Source: Macrosoma leucophasiata
Lineage: Eukaryota > Arthropoda > Insecta > Lepidoptera > Hedylidae
Assembly: GCA_036365455.1 (NCBI GenBank)
Contig: JAWQUS010000008.1
Span: 20,815,501 to 20,879,500, forward strand
Direction: 5' to 3'
Length of the DNA: 64,000 nucleotides
Below the pieces are notes generated by a model. That model was given only the letters and a program-made list of their open reading frames with translations. It searched no databases and was not told the DNA's origin. Below, piece after piece: positions 11,757 through 23,117 of the stretch (its first letter is position 1; each line of letters starts with the position of its first letter). The translations under genes and the position numbers were made by a program.

Positions 11757-12434
11757 AATGCTTAATGCGGTTTACTTGACCATGCGTGGATGTTAACTAG
11801 ACAACTGTCATCATGCATCATGTAAATTGGACCGGTCTAATTGGACGAACAACTCGATCGTCTGTGGGTAGTATCTTTGACTTATTGTTTGTCTACTTAT
11901 GCTAGGTTTAGAGTAGGGTTGTAACGGAAATTCATATCCGCATTTTTTTAACGGAATTATTGCGCAGCTTTTTTTTAAGAGGCGTATTATAATTAAACAT
12001 TTTTGTAAGTTATACTTCTAGCTAGCATCAAATTTCATTCAGTAGAGATTTAAAAAAAAAACAAAATACTTTCGTCATGTTTTTATAAGAAATTCAAAAC
12101 TGAATAGACAAAAATACTAAAAAGCGAAAAATAAACTCAATTATGTACTTTAATATGGGCTACGGCTACCTACCTACTCATAGGTTTGAAGTCGGTGCCA
12201 AGGAAATTTTTGCTTTTCAGTTGTATTATTAATATTAAGTATTACAGTAAAAACAGGGTGGTAATTCAACTACAAAAGTACTATCTATAGTCTTTATCAT
12301 CAGTTCTAGAGGTGTATAATAGCGGCTTTTCTGGAACGGCAACGAAACGCTGTTGAACTCTAATAGCAGTTTCGAAAACTATCTATTCCAGTAGCTGGTT
12401 CTTAGGCAGTCAAGCAAAAGGCTAATTTAAATTG
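11757..12434. other. No gene seen; start of the repeat block
   Basis: From about 12230 it carries the first copy of a block repeated at 12965 (TTCAACTA...TATAGTCTT-ATCATCAGTTC). Confidence 0.45.
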
Positions 12435-12782
12435 GAGTGATATTATCATCATCACTTTAATCATCATCACCTCCATTATCATCACTTCCATCATCATCAC
12501 CTACATCATCACCTTCATCATCATGACCCCTATCATCATCATCACCTTGATCATCATCTCCTCCATCATCATCCCCTCCATCATAATCATCTTCAGCATC
12601 ACCTCTGTCATTTTCACTTCCATCATCATCACCTCTACCGTCATCACCACCATCATCATCACCATCAACACCACGGTCATCATCACCTCTCATCATTACC
12701 ACCTCTATCAACATCATCACCGCCACCATCATCACCTCCATCATCATCACCTCCATCATCATCACCTCCATCTTCATCTCCT
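12435..12782. repeat. ATC/CACCTC trinucleotide-type microsatellite block
   Basis: Imperfect ATC, ACC and CTC triplets with a CACCTCCATCATCAT unit repeated. Frames rich in Ile/His/Thr or Asp/Gly/Met here are not genes. Confidence 0.9.
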
Positions 12783-13480
12783 TTCAAGTGTGCTATGAAC
12801 TTTGAGTAGTTCCCTCGATTTCTCCAGGATCCCATAATCACATATTGACATGGTGACAATGGGCCCAGCTGTACCCCTTCAAACAAAAAACATGTCCAAA
12901 TTGCTACAGGCGTTTTCGAACAATCGCGGTTTATAATAACAATGTTTTAAACAAACGAGTAACTATTATTAGTATTATTACGGTAAAAGTAGGTATTTCA
13001 ACTAAGAAGGTACCATATATAGTCTTCATCATCAGTTCCACTTCATCAAATTGTGCCCTCCGAAAGCAAACACACGGAACAATGTTATTATATAAAAAAT
13101 ATCGAAATCTTTCAAGTGTGCTATGAAATTTGAAGAGTTCCCTCGATTTCTCCAGGATCCCATCATCACATCTTGTCATGGTGACAATGGGCCCACCTGT
13201 GAGGTATACGGCCACAAGGCACGGAACATTATTATAATAAAAAATATCGAAAATCTTTCGAGTGTGCTATGAAATTTGAAGAGCTTCCCTCGAGTTCTCC
13301 AGGATCCCATCATCACATATTGACATCGTTACAATGGGACCAACTGGGAGGCACACCCTTTCAAATAACCAAAATTATCGAAATCGTTAAAGGCGTTTTC
13401 GAATTATCGGGGAACAAACATAAAAAAAAAAGATCCGGACGAATTGAGAACCTCCTCCTTTTTTCGAAGTCAGTTAAAAA
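12783..13480. repeat. Three copies of a ~105-bp unit
   Basis: TTTCAAGTGTGCTATGAA / CTCGATTTCTCCAGGATCCC / GACAATGGGCCC occur at about 12783-12870, 13110-13195 and 13254-13345. A second shared block (GTCTTCATCATCAGTTCC-like) is at 12290 and 13019. The last copy runs on to a tail AGATCCGGACGAATTGAGAA at 13430. A distant relative is at 19470-19760. Confidence 0.75.
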
Positions 13481-15414
13481 GGTGATTTTTTAATCAATTA
13501 GACAACTTTAAGCGTTCATTTTGCTAATCTGCTAATTTTCGTGATTTCAGGATAGGTCCCATAGTAAAAGTAATTTAAAATAATGTATGAAATTACTCCT
13601 TAAATTTTTCTAATTATTAAATCAATCACCTTATACCTACATTTATTTATCCACTTCCTCCATTTATTTATCCTCTGCCTCTCTTAACCTTCACTTAAGC
13701 GGAGCTCAAGCTCTGTAACTCCACCTCCGCATTCGCGTTCGTTAAAATGGTCTCCGTCACAACCATAGTTTACAGGATTGTAAACCGCCTACTTGAAACT
13801 AAACGAATTTTAGGTTGCACTATTTTTTCATCTTTTTCATATATTATTGTCAAAATGTAGCTTTCACACTACTCGACTAATAGTGTTTTTTGCGGTGTAT
13901 AAAATATTCGGCTTTTTATTACTTGCACTAATCATGCCTCATTGCATTTGTTATTGAAGATCCATCAGTAAATAACATAATTATTTGCTTAGCTTGATGA
14001 ACTGTTATTATCCGTGACGACTTGCTGTAATGTCTCATTTATCTACTTTATATTTATCTAACAGACCGTTCTTTCTTTAAAACAAACCATTCGTTCTTTC
14101 TTTGTTTAATTTCATTTCGTACTTTATGGGTTTTTATTCTATAATGTTCCATTATTTTATAAAAAATGATTTCACTGACTTACTTTGAGACTATTTTCCA
14201 TACCTATAACACTACAAAATATTTGTTTTTTTTTAAAAGGAACGCAAAAATCTATATTAGCAGTTTAGTGGTTGCAGACAACTATTGTGCTGCTACGCTG
14301 GAGGCACACCGCGGACACTCCGCCAAATTCCATACAAACGCTTAAGTTGGTCTCTATAACACACATCAATCAGTGTAGTGTATTTACACGTGCACCTGTG
14401 TGCGTAGCACGTAGAGAATACCAAACGTCGCCCATAAGAGGGGAGGAGGTTGGGTGAGGCGGGGAAATCAGGCGGGACGTTGAAGTGTACATTTTATACG
14501 AAGTATTATTACATATTCTCTGCTGGAGGATTCAGTTCGAATCCCGGGTCGGTTATAAGTGTTTTTAGAGTTTTCCCATGTATACGTTTTTCGGCTGGCG
14601 TGATGATGCTTGCCACGATTGACTTCTAGAGTTAAGTCGAGTACCGTTGCTAAATGAGCCACCAACCTTAATCTAATACTCCGTGTTACAAGACTTCGCA
14701 GTCAAATAGCGTTGTGTTCACAAATCAATGCAAATTCCCATACACCGCCCACATCGCGAATCGTAACGGTACGTAGGCCATTGTCTGCATATTACTGATG
14801 TGACAACTACAATTATATTATATCGGGCAAAGTGGTTATAAATAATTATTCTTGGGGTTCCGCAGTGAAATTACAAATTAACTTCGAACGCCTTGCATTT
14901 TTTTCATCACCAAAAATCCATGTGAACACCTTCGTATAAAAAAAAAAGATTTGGAAATGATCCAATAATTTTGTGATTTAGATTTCCATCTACGGAACCT
15001 CTTATTGCGCAGGATGCCGCATATCTAAACTTGGCTATTTCCATATTTAAAGGCGATTCACTTAACCTAATTTTTAATGAGTTATAATCAAGTGTTGTTT
15101 ATTTATACTGTTCTCGATCTGAGTTCGAAAGTCATTGGGTCATCGAGTTATATATTATGTGTATTATTATTTCCTCTTGGATGTTATATGCGCGATGAAG
15201 GGCAATTCCCTTTTTTTCTGGGCACTCAGACCCTGAGGTGCAATGCGACTATTTCATAAAATCCTCAATGGGCAATATTAGTTACGCCAACAAATAAAAA
15301 AAACAATATTTTATTGCACCTCTTTTCCGCGCGAATAATGTTCAACTACTACATCTATCCAAACTACAGCTTTCTACTACTTATTAAGAGCCTCCGAGCA
15401 TTGCTGGGGCCGGC
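13481..15414. other. No gene seen
   Basis: Mostly AT-rich, with a short GC-richer stretch at 13680-13790 and a possible SINE scrap at 14510-14640. No convincing exon. Confidence 0.45.
14510..14640 (+). mobile_element. Possible tRNA-derived SINE fragment
   Basis: A B-box-like AGTTCGAATCCCGGG at 14531 followed by short body sequence ending CGTGATGATGCTTGCC. No clear A box. Confidence 0.3.
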
Positions 15415-15835
15415 CGGACGGACGGACGGATGGACGGACGGACGGACGAACGGACGGACGAACGGACGGACGGACGAACGGACGGACGGACGGACGAACG
15501 GACGAACGGACGAACGGACGAACGGACGAACGGACGAACGGACGAACGGACGAACGGACGAACGGACGGACGGACGGACGGACGGACGGACGGACGGACG
15601 GACGGACGGACGGACGAACGGACGAACGGACGAACGGACGAACGGACGAACGGACGAACGGACGAAAGGACGAAAGGACGAAAGGACGAACGGACTATCG
15701 GACGGACGTATGAACGGACGTACGGACGGACGGACGGACGGACGAACGGAAGAACGGACGAACGGACGAACGGACGAACGGACGAACGGGCGAACGGACG
15801 AACGGACGAACGGGTGAACGGACGAACGGACGGAC
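15415..15835. repeat. GGAC / GAACGGAC tandem array, ~420 bp
   Basis: Blocks of pure GGAC alternate with blocks of GAACGGAC, with a short variant zone near 15665-15720 (GAAAGGAC, GTATGAACGG). It ends in GGACCTGGCGAAACCATAAAGG, like the element at 55064, so it is probably an expanded microsatellite of that repeat. Frames of 150-230 codons in it (Thr-Asp-Gly-Arg or Val-Arg-Pro repeats) are artefacts. Confidence 0.92.
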
Positions 15836-16420
15836 CTGGCGAAACCATAAAGGTTCCTTGTAAGCTACAGAGCCCAGAAAAGGTCTGACTGGCTAATTTA
15901 TTAACTAACGCACAGCTAAAATCACTTGATTGTGTGATATGTATAGATGGCGTGCGGGGAACTGCTTTAAAAGGTTTTAAAAAATTCTTTACCCAAGGGA
16001 AATGACGCCCAGAACGAATTTCACGGAAAGCCAACATATTTTTTTTTGATCTATTTGAAAAATAAAGGAACAAGTTGTTTCCGTAATGTACTTAGTGCAA
16101 CATAGTAGTTACGCTGTCGATTATTAAGTCAATTGTTTACAATGTTTGCTTTATTACTTGCGTGTTAACGACGCATACATCGACTCACTATTCTGTCATG
16201 CCACGTATGACATTTCGTGTCAGGGCGCAGTATTTTAACTCGATTTTGTTTTCATACTCCGATGGCCAAGGTCGGTGACCTAGGTTACATCATGGAGGTT
16301 ACTTGAGGTTTCTTTGTAGGTCCCATCTGCGGTCGTGCCATGACCTCTTATTGCGAATTTAAACTGAGTCGCTAACACTTTGTCTCGTTTCTACATATTA
16401 TTAGGTATGTCACAATGACC

Positions 16421-16660
16421 AGGGGCGGCTCTAGCTCGTGTAGCGCCCGTGTGCAATGAAAACCTGGCGCCCTCTATGTCCCTCTATTCTGTTAAAGTCA
16501 AGGTGTGAGTTTCATAGTAATTTTTGTAGTGTGAGTGTGTGTCACACGTATTTTCCCCCGCAAAAAATGACAGACTGTTATGCATCGGTAATAAACGCTA
16601 TGGCTACTCCCCTCCGGTCCGCCGCGGCCGGTGGCCCGTGTTGCTCTATGGGGTATGCAC
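16421..16660. mobile_element. hAT-like fragment, one end only
   Basis: Starts CAGGGGCGGCTCTAGC, a typical hAT-MITE end, followed by GGCGCCCTCTATG. No matching right end is convincing; the right limit is approximate, near the GGCCGGTGGCCCG stretch. Confidence 0.35.
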
Positions 16661-16818
16661 AACAATTTTTTTCTGTTCTGTGTGCACAACACTGTTGTTA
16701 TGTTAACTTTGGGCAAGTCTTCTGTCCAGCAATATCCGACTTTCAGCCTAAAGTGATGATGATGATGGAAAAAAATGAAATACCAGGCAATATTATATCG
16801 GTGTGTCACTCAGATGTA

Positions 16819-17079
16819 CAGTACTCAACAATTAATATTGCACATCGAGCCTACTAAAGAGACAATCGGCTCGTTTCGACTTCGTATAGCGTTTTATCTG
16901 CTGCACACTGCCTACGTAACCACTGATAGTCCGGTATAGGTCAAAACTTGATCAAAATGGTCGACAAACGTCAAGTAGGTAAGGTGCGAAAGAGATAACG
17001 CTCTACAATACCTTCTACCCGAAATAAGCCGAAGTCTCCTTCCTAAGCTCGATGTGCAATATTTTGTTGTTGAGCACTG
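16819..17079. mobile_element. TA-flanked MITE with ~31-bp inverted repeats
   Basis: Left end CAGTACTCAACAATTAATAT through CATCGAG and right end reading the same in reverse with a few differences; TA on both sides (16817-16818 and 17080-17081). Interior includes GGTCGACAAACGTCAA and GCGAAAGAGATAACGCTCTA. Consistent with a non-autonomous Tc1/mariner-type element. Confidence 0.85.
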
Positions 17080-17149
17080 TATTGAATATGTATGACATTG
17101 ATTTGTATTTGTACAGAAATAATTAAAAAGTGGAGGTGAAGCGAAAATG

Positions 17150-17512
17150 GCCCGGCGGCTGGTGTAGATCATAAGCGATCTACTCGGTTAAGCACTACGG
17201 GCGCGGTCGGGTAGTGTGATGGGTGACCGCTAGTAGCAAATTAAAATGCGCGTTTCCGTGCTTCGGAGGGCACGTTAAGCCGTCGGTCCCGGTTGCTATC
17301 GATAGATAGCAGTCGTTAAACCATGTCGGAGGTCTTAAGGGCGGTTTGAAAACATTCGACAGCGGGTTGGCCACTAACCCACCCTCCTCCACCAATTCCG
17401 CATTTGAGCAGCGTGCCGGAGTAAGCTCCAGGCCTCCCCCCAAAAAGGGGAGAGACTCGTGCCCAGCAGTGGTATGTATAATGGGTTGCCATTATTATAT
17501 TGTTATTATAAT
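17150..17512 (+). mobile_element. 5S-rRNA-like SINE, copy 1
   Basis: The head has a GTAGATCGTAAGCGATCTAC palindrome, then CTCGGTTAAGC, GGGCGCGGTC and GATGGGTGACCGC. These resemble box A, the intermediate element and box C of the 5S rRNA promoter. Body CGTTTCCGTGCTTCGGAGGG; tail CAGCAGTGG and GGTTGCCATTATTAT. Confidence 0.75.
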
Positions 17513-17852
17513 TAAAAGGTTCTGGTGTGTTCCGGGTGATCTGGCACATGCCATGACTCTTTAAGTAAAAAGTCATGTATCTATTTCCGTCAATGTTTGT
17601 GAACTTGTACGAATACTCTGACTCACGTCCCCCATCCTGCTCAAACTTGAATATTTTAACCGTGTGAATCGATAACAGGATGTCACCTCACGGCAGCGTT
17701 ATCTGTTGTAACTTATGTCTATTCACTTGTTGTTTATCAAGCACCTGGGAGCATAGTCGTGTTAATTACAAACTGTTAGCCTTGCAATGTTTCTGGGGAC
17801 ATTTGTATCTGAACAATTAGAGGCCAAATGACTGGAATTACTCAGCTATATT

Positions 17853-18173
17853 CAGTGGCGGATTTTAAGGTCATCAGGGGATCGGGGCGGCATTTAGTAT
17901 TTGGAGGCCCAGTGCCTGATACACGAGCTAAAAAAAAGGTCATGAGGTAAAATTTGGGGCCCTCGCACACGCACGTATTGCCCCCCACCCCCTGTATGAT
18001 TGATACGGTAGGTAGATTCTATAATAAGAAAACGAAAAAAAAAAACGAAATTTCCCACCGTAAGCTCTAAAAATCTTTCATGGTTCCCAACGGTCAGTCA
18101 ATCTTTAGAGGCCCTCAGAACCGGAGGCCCGTGGCGGACCACCCCTGCGCCCCTCCCCTTTAGTCCGCCACTG
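17853..18173. mobile_element. Non-autonomous hAT-like MITE
   Basis: Terminal CAGTGGCGGATT at left and its near reverse complement AGTCCGCCACTG at right. The flanks GCTATATT and GCTATAGG match in 6 of 8 bases, a slightly decayed 8-bp duplication. Interior is GC-rich (GGCCC, GGAGGCCC) with no open frame. Confidence 0.75.
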
Positions 18174-18323
18174 GCTATAGGTATTTAAGAACGTTGAATC
18201 TCTCGATCTGTTTATTCAAACGATGAGTTTGCACGCTTACCGGAGAGTACTTTCAGGGGCGTTCGCTTTGATGAGCCTCCTTCTTTAATTCTCGTATCAG
18301 TAGATACATAAATGACAATAATT

Positions 18324-18492
18324 TACTGGTAATAGAGCTCCAGTGACGTAGCTCGCGGGCCCGCATTACATAATCTACTTGACGCTAAATGGTAGTGTTT
18401 CAGCACTATCGTGTTTCGATCCGGTGGATATTTATAGGCTAGAGAATTACTTACTATCAATGTGAACTGTATGGTGGTTTTCCACTTCGCGC
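18324..18492 (+). repeat. Family A repeat, internally deleted
   Basis: 5' part to GTGTTTCGATCCGGTGG joins TTTATAGGCTAGAGAATTAC and AATGTGAACTG. Confidence 0.7.
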
Positions 18493-18933
18493 ACGCGCGT
18501 GCTCCGAGCTCTACATTACGCCGCACAGTGGGGTCAACTATATGGAGACGATATACAGAATATTTATTTAAAATGGTTCGCACTGGTATTATCTGTATAA
18601 ACATTATTGTTTACCTAATAGTTATATTGGTCTAAAGTTGAACGTAGGTATTTGTTTGTGCAATCAAAGTACTCAGTTAATCGCGTAATCAGTTAAGTTT
18701 TGAACCAAGTACGTAGCAATTTGTAAAAAATGCAATAAAAAGCTGTGTAATGACTACACTTTCTTCTGACAATAGATCAACCATGAAATGTTATCTGTAT
18801 GGTGCCACATAAAAATAATTTAATAATCTTAATGCTATTCTAGGTCTGTTTGTCGTTTAGGTTGTCTGTTTGATACGATTTTTCTTATTTCTGATATTTA
18901 GTTTATATAATGCAGTTTAGTCAGGAAAACAGA

Positions 18934-19172
18934 CATGCAGATGTTAAGTGATGACTGTAGCCTATTGACACCCACACAAGGACCAAATGCAAATGCGTTG
19001 CTACCCCTGAGACCTTAGTTATAATGTCTGTGTGATAGTTATTACGGGGCCATACATTACCATCTAACCGGAACATGATAGTGCTGAATACTATTATTTA
19101 GCGGCAGATAAATTAGGTAATGCGGTGGTGCCTACGCCCTCGAGCTCCTACACTAGAACCCTACCATCAATA
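18934..19172 (-). repeat. Family A repeat, reverse
   Basis: From GATGTTAAGTGATGACTG to CTACACTAGAACCCTACCATC; the A-rich end is missing. Confidence 0.75.
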
Positions 19173-19469
19173 TTTTTTAACTCTTCAGTGATATGATTTA
19201 CTGGTTCAGAGCATTTTTTGTATTATTTTTAATTTTTCGATTTTTAGTGTAAATGTTGATATGTAACTTACACGTACATGTCTGTCCAAAAACTGCTGAT
19301 AATATCTTTATGTCGACATGAAATATTTCCGTACTTTTTATCCTCTAAGTCCTTACACTTGGGGAAAGCTGTGGCTTCCAACGTGGTTGCAGTAGCGTGT
19401 ATCAGATGCAAATATGTACCTATTTAAAATAAGAAAACACAACTAAAACTATAGGTAAGCTTACACAAT

Positions 19470-19770
19470 TTATTGAGGGTTTCTCTTCCTCAATTTGTCC
19501 ATGATCCCCTTCAAATCCCAAGTGGATTTGAAATTTCCAAATCGCCAATAGGACCAACTTGGGAGTGCAGGTACTTACTCTAAAGAGAGTCGCATACAAA
19601 CGTGAAAGTTGTATTTCACTAATATATTGATTTGTAATTTTTTGTATTTTACCCTTTCAAACGATGTATGAAATGTTAAAATTCTGCGACATCGAGGGAG
19701 TAATTAAAAAAGAAACAAACGGCAAAGATCTCGACGAATTCAGAAAAGAATCCTCTTGATCCCGAGGAAT
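19470..19770. repeat. Diverged relative of the 12783-13480 repeat
   Basis: Shares GGACCAACTTGGGAG, CCTTTCAAA and the tail GATCTCGACGAATTCAGAAAAG / CCTCTTGATCC with the block at 13345-13460. Confidence 0.45.
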
Positions 19771-19979
19771 TCAAATGTTTTAAGAAGAATAAAACTTTAT
19801 ATGATGTAAGTACGAGTTTTTCGTAATGAGTCCCTACATACCTAGTTGTCCAGATATAAGCATGAACTCGATAAGATACGATTTATCTTCTAAATAAAAT
19901 ATATATTCCCACGAGATATTTCATTTGTGTACATAATAATATTTTTGAACATGAAAATATGCAAAGAACAAAGTGAAGA

Positions 19980-20083
19980 AATTTTCACAATTATTGTCAA
20001 TAGACAATAATTGTGAAAATTCATTATTATATGGAATATATTCATTATGGAAATCGTGCAATAGCACGATTTCCATAATGAAT
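19980..20083. repeat. Two adjacent perfect hairpins with AATA loops
   Basis: First: arms 19980-19998 and 20003-20021. Second: arms 20040-20059 and 20064-20083. Both loops are AATA. The two stems differ in sequence. Confidence 0.95.
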
Positions 20084-20354
20084 TATAAATTGACTCAGGA
20101 CGTAATAAGAACTAAGTAAACCTGTGACTAATAAAGTATTAATTTAGGCTACAAAACTACAATCACAGGATTCGACATAATTAGATCAAAATTAATATAG
20201 CCGAGGTTTAGTTTCGCAAAAAATACTTGCGGCCATATTTTGATAGGCACCTAGTAAATATATATTATATTCTCTAGATTATAAATATGCGTAAAAATTA
20301 GGTTTGCAGTTTAACTGGATGAACAAAATACTCCTGTAGTGGGTTCCTAACCTA

Positions 20355-20857
20355 TCTATACAAATAAAAAAAATTGGAGTGTCTGTTTGTAATATTAAAA
20401 TAACCGCTTTTTACTAAATGCATATGGTACATACACCAAAACATGTTTTATAATTTTTGTCTGTCTGTCTGTCTGTTTGGCGGGGCTAATCTTGGGAACG
20501 GCTTGACCGATTTTGACGGGACTTTCACTGGCAGATAGCTGATGTGATAAGGAGTAACTTAGGATACTTTTATCTCCATACATCCATACATACATACATA
20601 CATAGAATAGAATAGAATAGAATATTCTTTATTGTACACCAATAATTTTTACAAAAATAAAATACACATACATACCTACATACAAATAAATAGAATTTGA
20701 GTGTCTCCGATTTTGACGGGACTTTCACTGGCAGATAGCTGATGTAGTAAGGAGTAACATAAGCTACTTTAATACTAGCTACGCCCACGACCTCGTCCGG
20801 ATAGATAGTGAACAATCATATTTTTTCTCACGTGGACGAAGTCGCGGGCACAACTAG
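20355..20857 (+). mobile_element. Helitron-like non-autonomous element
   Basis: TC start at TCTATACAAATAAA, then TTGGAGTGTCTGTTTG, a TCTG run, GGGAACGGCTTGACCGATTT, and an end CGAAGTCGCGGGCACAACTAG followed by T. The CTAG end with a GC-rich stretch before it and the A/T host site fit Helitrons. Contains a (GAATA)n run near 20604. Confidence 0.65.
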
Positions 20858-21164
20858 TAAGTAATAAAATGGATTAATTTCTTGACAAATAATTAGAAAG
20901 CATCTGTTATTTGAAGCGAGAAACGCTTCATTGGACAAATGCATCTACTTCTCAGAATGATGCTTGTACTTATAAAAAATATTGAGAGAATTTTAAACCA
21001 CTTTCTATTTATTTTTCACTTAGATTTTAATCTCTGTAACATTTACAGATAGTTGAAAAACATAAGGTAGGTAAGTATTACAAAAACCGATTATTTACGA
21101 AAGCACTGCAGAATAAAATAAATAAGATGGAAACACAAAATGGCTTTCGTCTACAGTTATCTAA

Positions 21165-21372
21165 CCTACCGCCCACTAGTGGTGGAATTTTCTTCTACTG
21201 GAAGAGAATTCTTTCACTGTTTAGTGCAGTCCGTCAACCGAAAAGTGGCGGTCAAACCATTCCAATGGGGCGGTAGTAAGCGCGATAACGCAAGATGGGC
21301 AGCAGCATCCTGCGATAAAACTGCTGCCATTGCGATCGCCAATCCGCATGCCAAGCGTGGCGATTATTTAGG
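21165..21372 (+). repeat. Family E repeat
   Basis: CCGCCCACTAGTGGTGGAATT, CAAACCATTCCAATGGGGCGG and GCGATCGCCAATCCGCATGC. Confidence 0.7.
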
Positions 21373-21436
21373 TAACTTAATGGTAAGACAGAACGGAGTT
21401 CGCCAAGTCATCTAGTACGAGTATTAGTATAGATAT

Positions 21437-21660
21437 GAAGTTGATGACCCGGCATGACCCGGTTAGTTCAGCGGTGTGTAACGGCCGCTTAATTCGACGG
21501 TTCGATCCCCGCACCGCGACAAATATTTGTATGGCCTACGGATATTTGTTTCGAGTCTGGGTGTTTGTCTATAATATATGTTGTGTGTGTACAACGGCAC
21601 CTATGACACAGGTTTATACCTAGTCTGGGGCTGGCACTATACCATGTTAAAGTCCAGGTC
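21437..21660 (+). mobile_element. tRNA-headed SINE (family C)
   Basis: TGACCCGGTTAGTTCAGCGG, GGTTCGATCCCCGCACCG, ATATTTGTATGGCCTACGGA, GTACAACGGCACC and a tail with TTAAAGTCCAGG. Confidence 0.75.
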
Positions 21661-22207
21661 ATATGTATGTCCTATTAATGAGTATCGAGTTCTATTGTAA
21701 CAATTGAAAAAGCCAAACTACGAAGTTACTGTTTAAGTACATTTTCCTCCTTCTTTTAAAGGTAAATCCGGAACAACGAAAAAATATAGCACTGTGTAGT
21801 TAATAAGGAGCAAAGCATTAAAGTTCGTGTATTAATAATAGCCTAGATTTAAAAAATCTCAAGAATATAATACGATTTTAGATAATTGAAACACGCTAAA
21901 CAATTTAATAAATAGAACCAATTTCCTTGATTTTTCTAAACAACTGCACAGCACGGCATGTATAAAATAGGTACATTGTAACAAAAGAAATGTTTAACGG
22001 AGTTTAACCGGAAACAGAAGACGTTATCCTTGGCACAATAACAGGTGTGGTTTTGTAAATGAACTGTCTTTTCTTTCGGATATAATGCGCTTGCGCCGCT
22101 TTAACATGGACATTACAACACTAGTCATCAGCTAAGGCCTTAAAATGTATCGATAACCTTGAATATTTTCGATCTTTTCTGTTGTAGTCTTGAATGTCAA
22201 GTGTACA
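21661..22207. other. No gene seen
   Basis: Unique-looking AT-rich sequence between a family C SINE and a 5S-like SINE. Confidence 0.45.
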
Positions 22208-22548
22208 TGGCCTGCAGCCTGTAAATCGGAAGCAATCTACTCGGTTAAGCGATACGGGCGCGGTCGGGTGTGTGATGGGCGACCGCAAATGGCAAATTAA
22301 AATGCGCGTTTCCGTGCTTCGGAGGGCACGTTAAGCCGTCGGTCCTGGTTGCTATCGATAGGATAGCAGTCGTTTAACCTTGTCGGAGGCCTTATGCGTG
22401 ATCCGACATCGGGTTGGCCACTAACCCTTATCTCAACCAACCCGCATTAGAGCAGCGTGGTGGAGTAAGCTCCAGGCCTCCTCCCAAGAAGGGGAGACAC
22501 TCGTCCTCAGTAGTGGGACGTATCAAGGGTTGCCATTATTATATTAAT
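22208..22548 (+). mobile_element. 5S-rRNA-like SINE, copy 2
   Basis: Same order as copy 1: GATCTAC-CGGTTAAGCGATACGGG-GATGGGCGACCGC head, CGGAGGGCACGTTAAGCCGT middle, GGGTTGCCATTATTAT tail. Confidence 0.75.
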
Positions 22549-23117
22549 ATAGAATGCGTATAAATTAGGAATGTGGCAGATGGTTTCTCTGCGACAGAGA
22601 AGTCTTCTGAATACATATACAGTGTCTTCAAAAGGCTCTACAGAAAGATCACGAAGTTACTGATTCGCGACTTACTGCAGTTTAAGACTGTTTTAAAGCG
22701 GCCATACATTTCTTGATGTTTCGGATTCTCCTTCTCCGTAGGAGGGTGGCGTGGCGACAGCCTAATGCAAAAATGTCATCATGACATAAAGGTGACAGGG
22801 TTTTTTTGCCGCGGTTCTGTGCGTCAGAGAGGGACTGATTTTCGTTGTAAGAGATTGAAGTGTTGTACTATAAGATAGCAAATAAAGAATTGTTATATAC
22901 GTGGTGTATCAAGTTTCGATAGACAATAAATCATCATCTATATCCCACAATTGTGTTCATAATCGATTTTAAGTGTTCATCAAAGATCAGTCGTCTAACT
23001 AAGCTGAAGACGGAGAAAGACAGATTCGTGTCGTCGAAACCTGAGCTTATAGAGATCGAGAGGTTTTACAAACAGTTATAAGTGATAGCACTTCAGTGAT
23101 AAAATTTCGACACACTG
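22549..23117. other. Unassigned; possible LTR-like or LINE-linked sequence
   Basis: Contains GCAAATAAAGAATTGTTATA, a possible polyadenylation-like stretch, just before the LINE tail at 23118. I cannot fix its ends. Confidence 0.25.

Noticed and set aside
12457..12798. Frames rich in Asp/Gly/Met or Ile/His/Thr
   Set aside because: Microsatellite artefacts of the ATC-type repeat.
15314..16073. Frames of 150-230 codons (Thr-Asp-Gly-Arg or Val-Arg-Pro repeats)
   Set aside because: They are translations of the GGAC/GAAC array in several frames and both strands; no unique domain.
16456..16857. 133-codon frame
   Set aside because: Overlaps a hAT-like end and the MITE at 16819; no domain.
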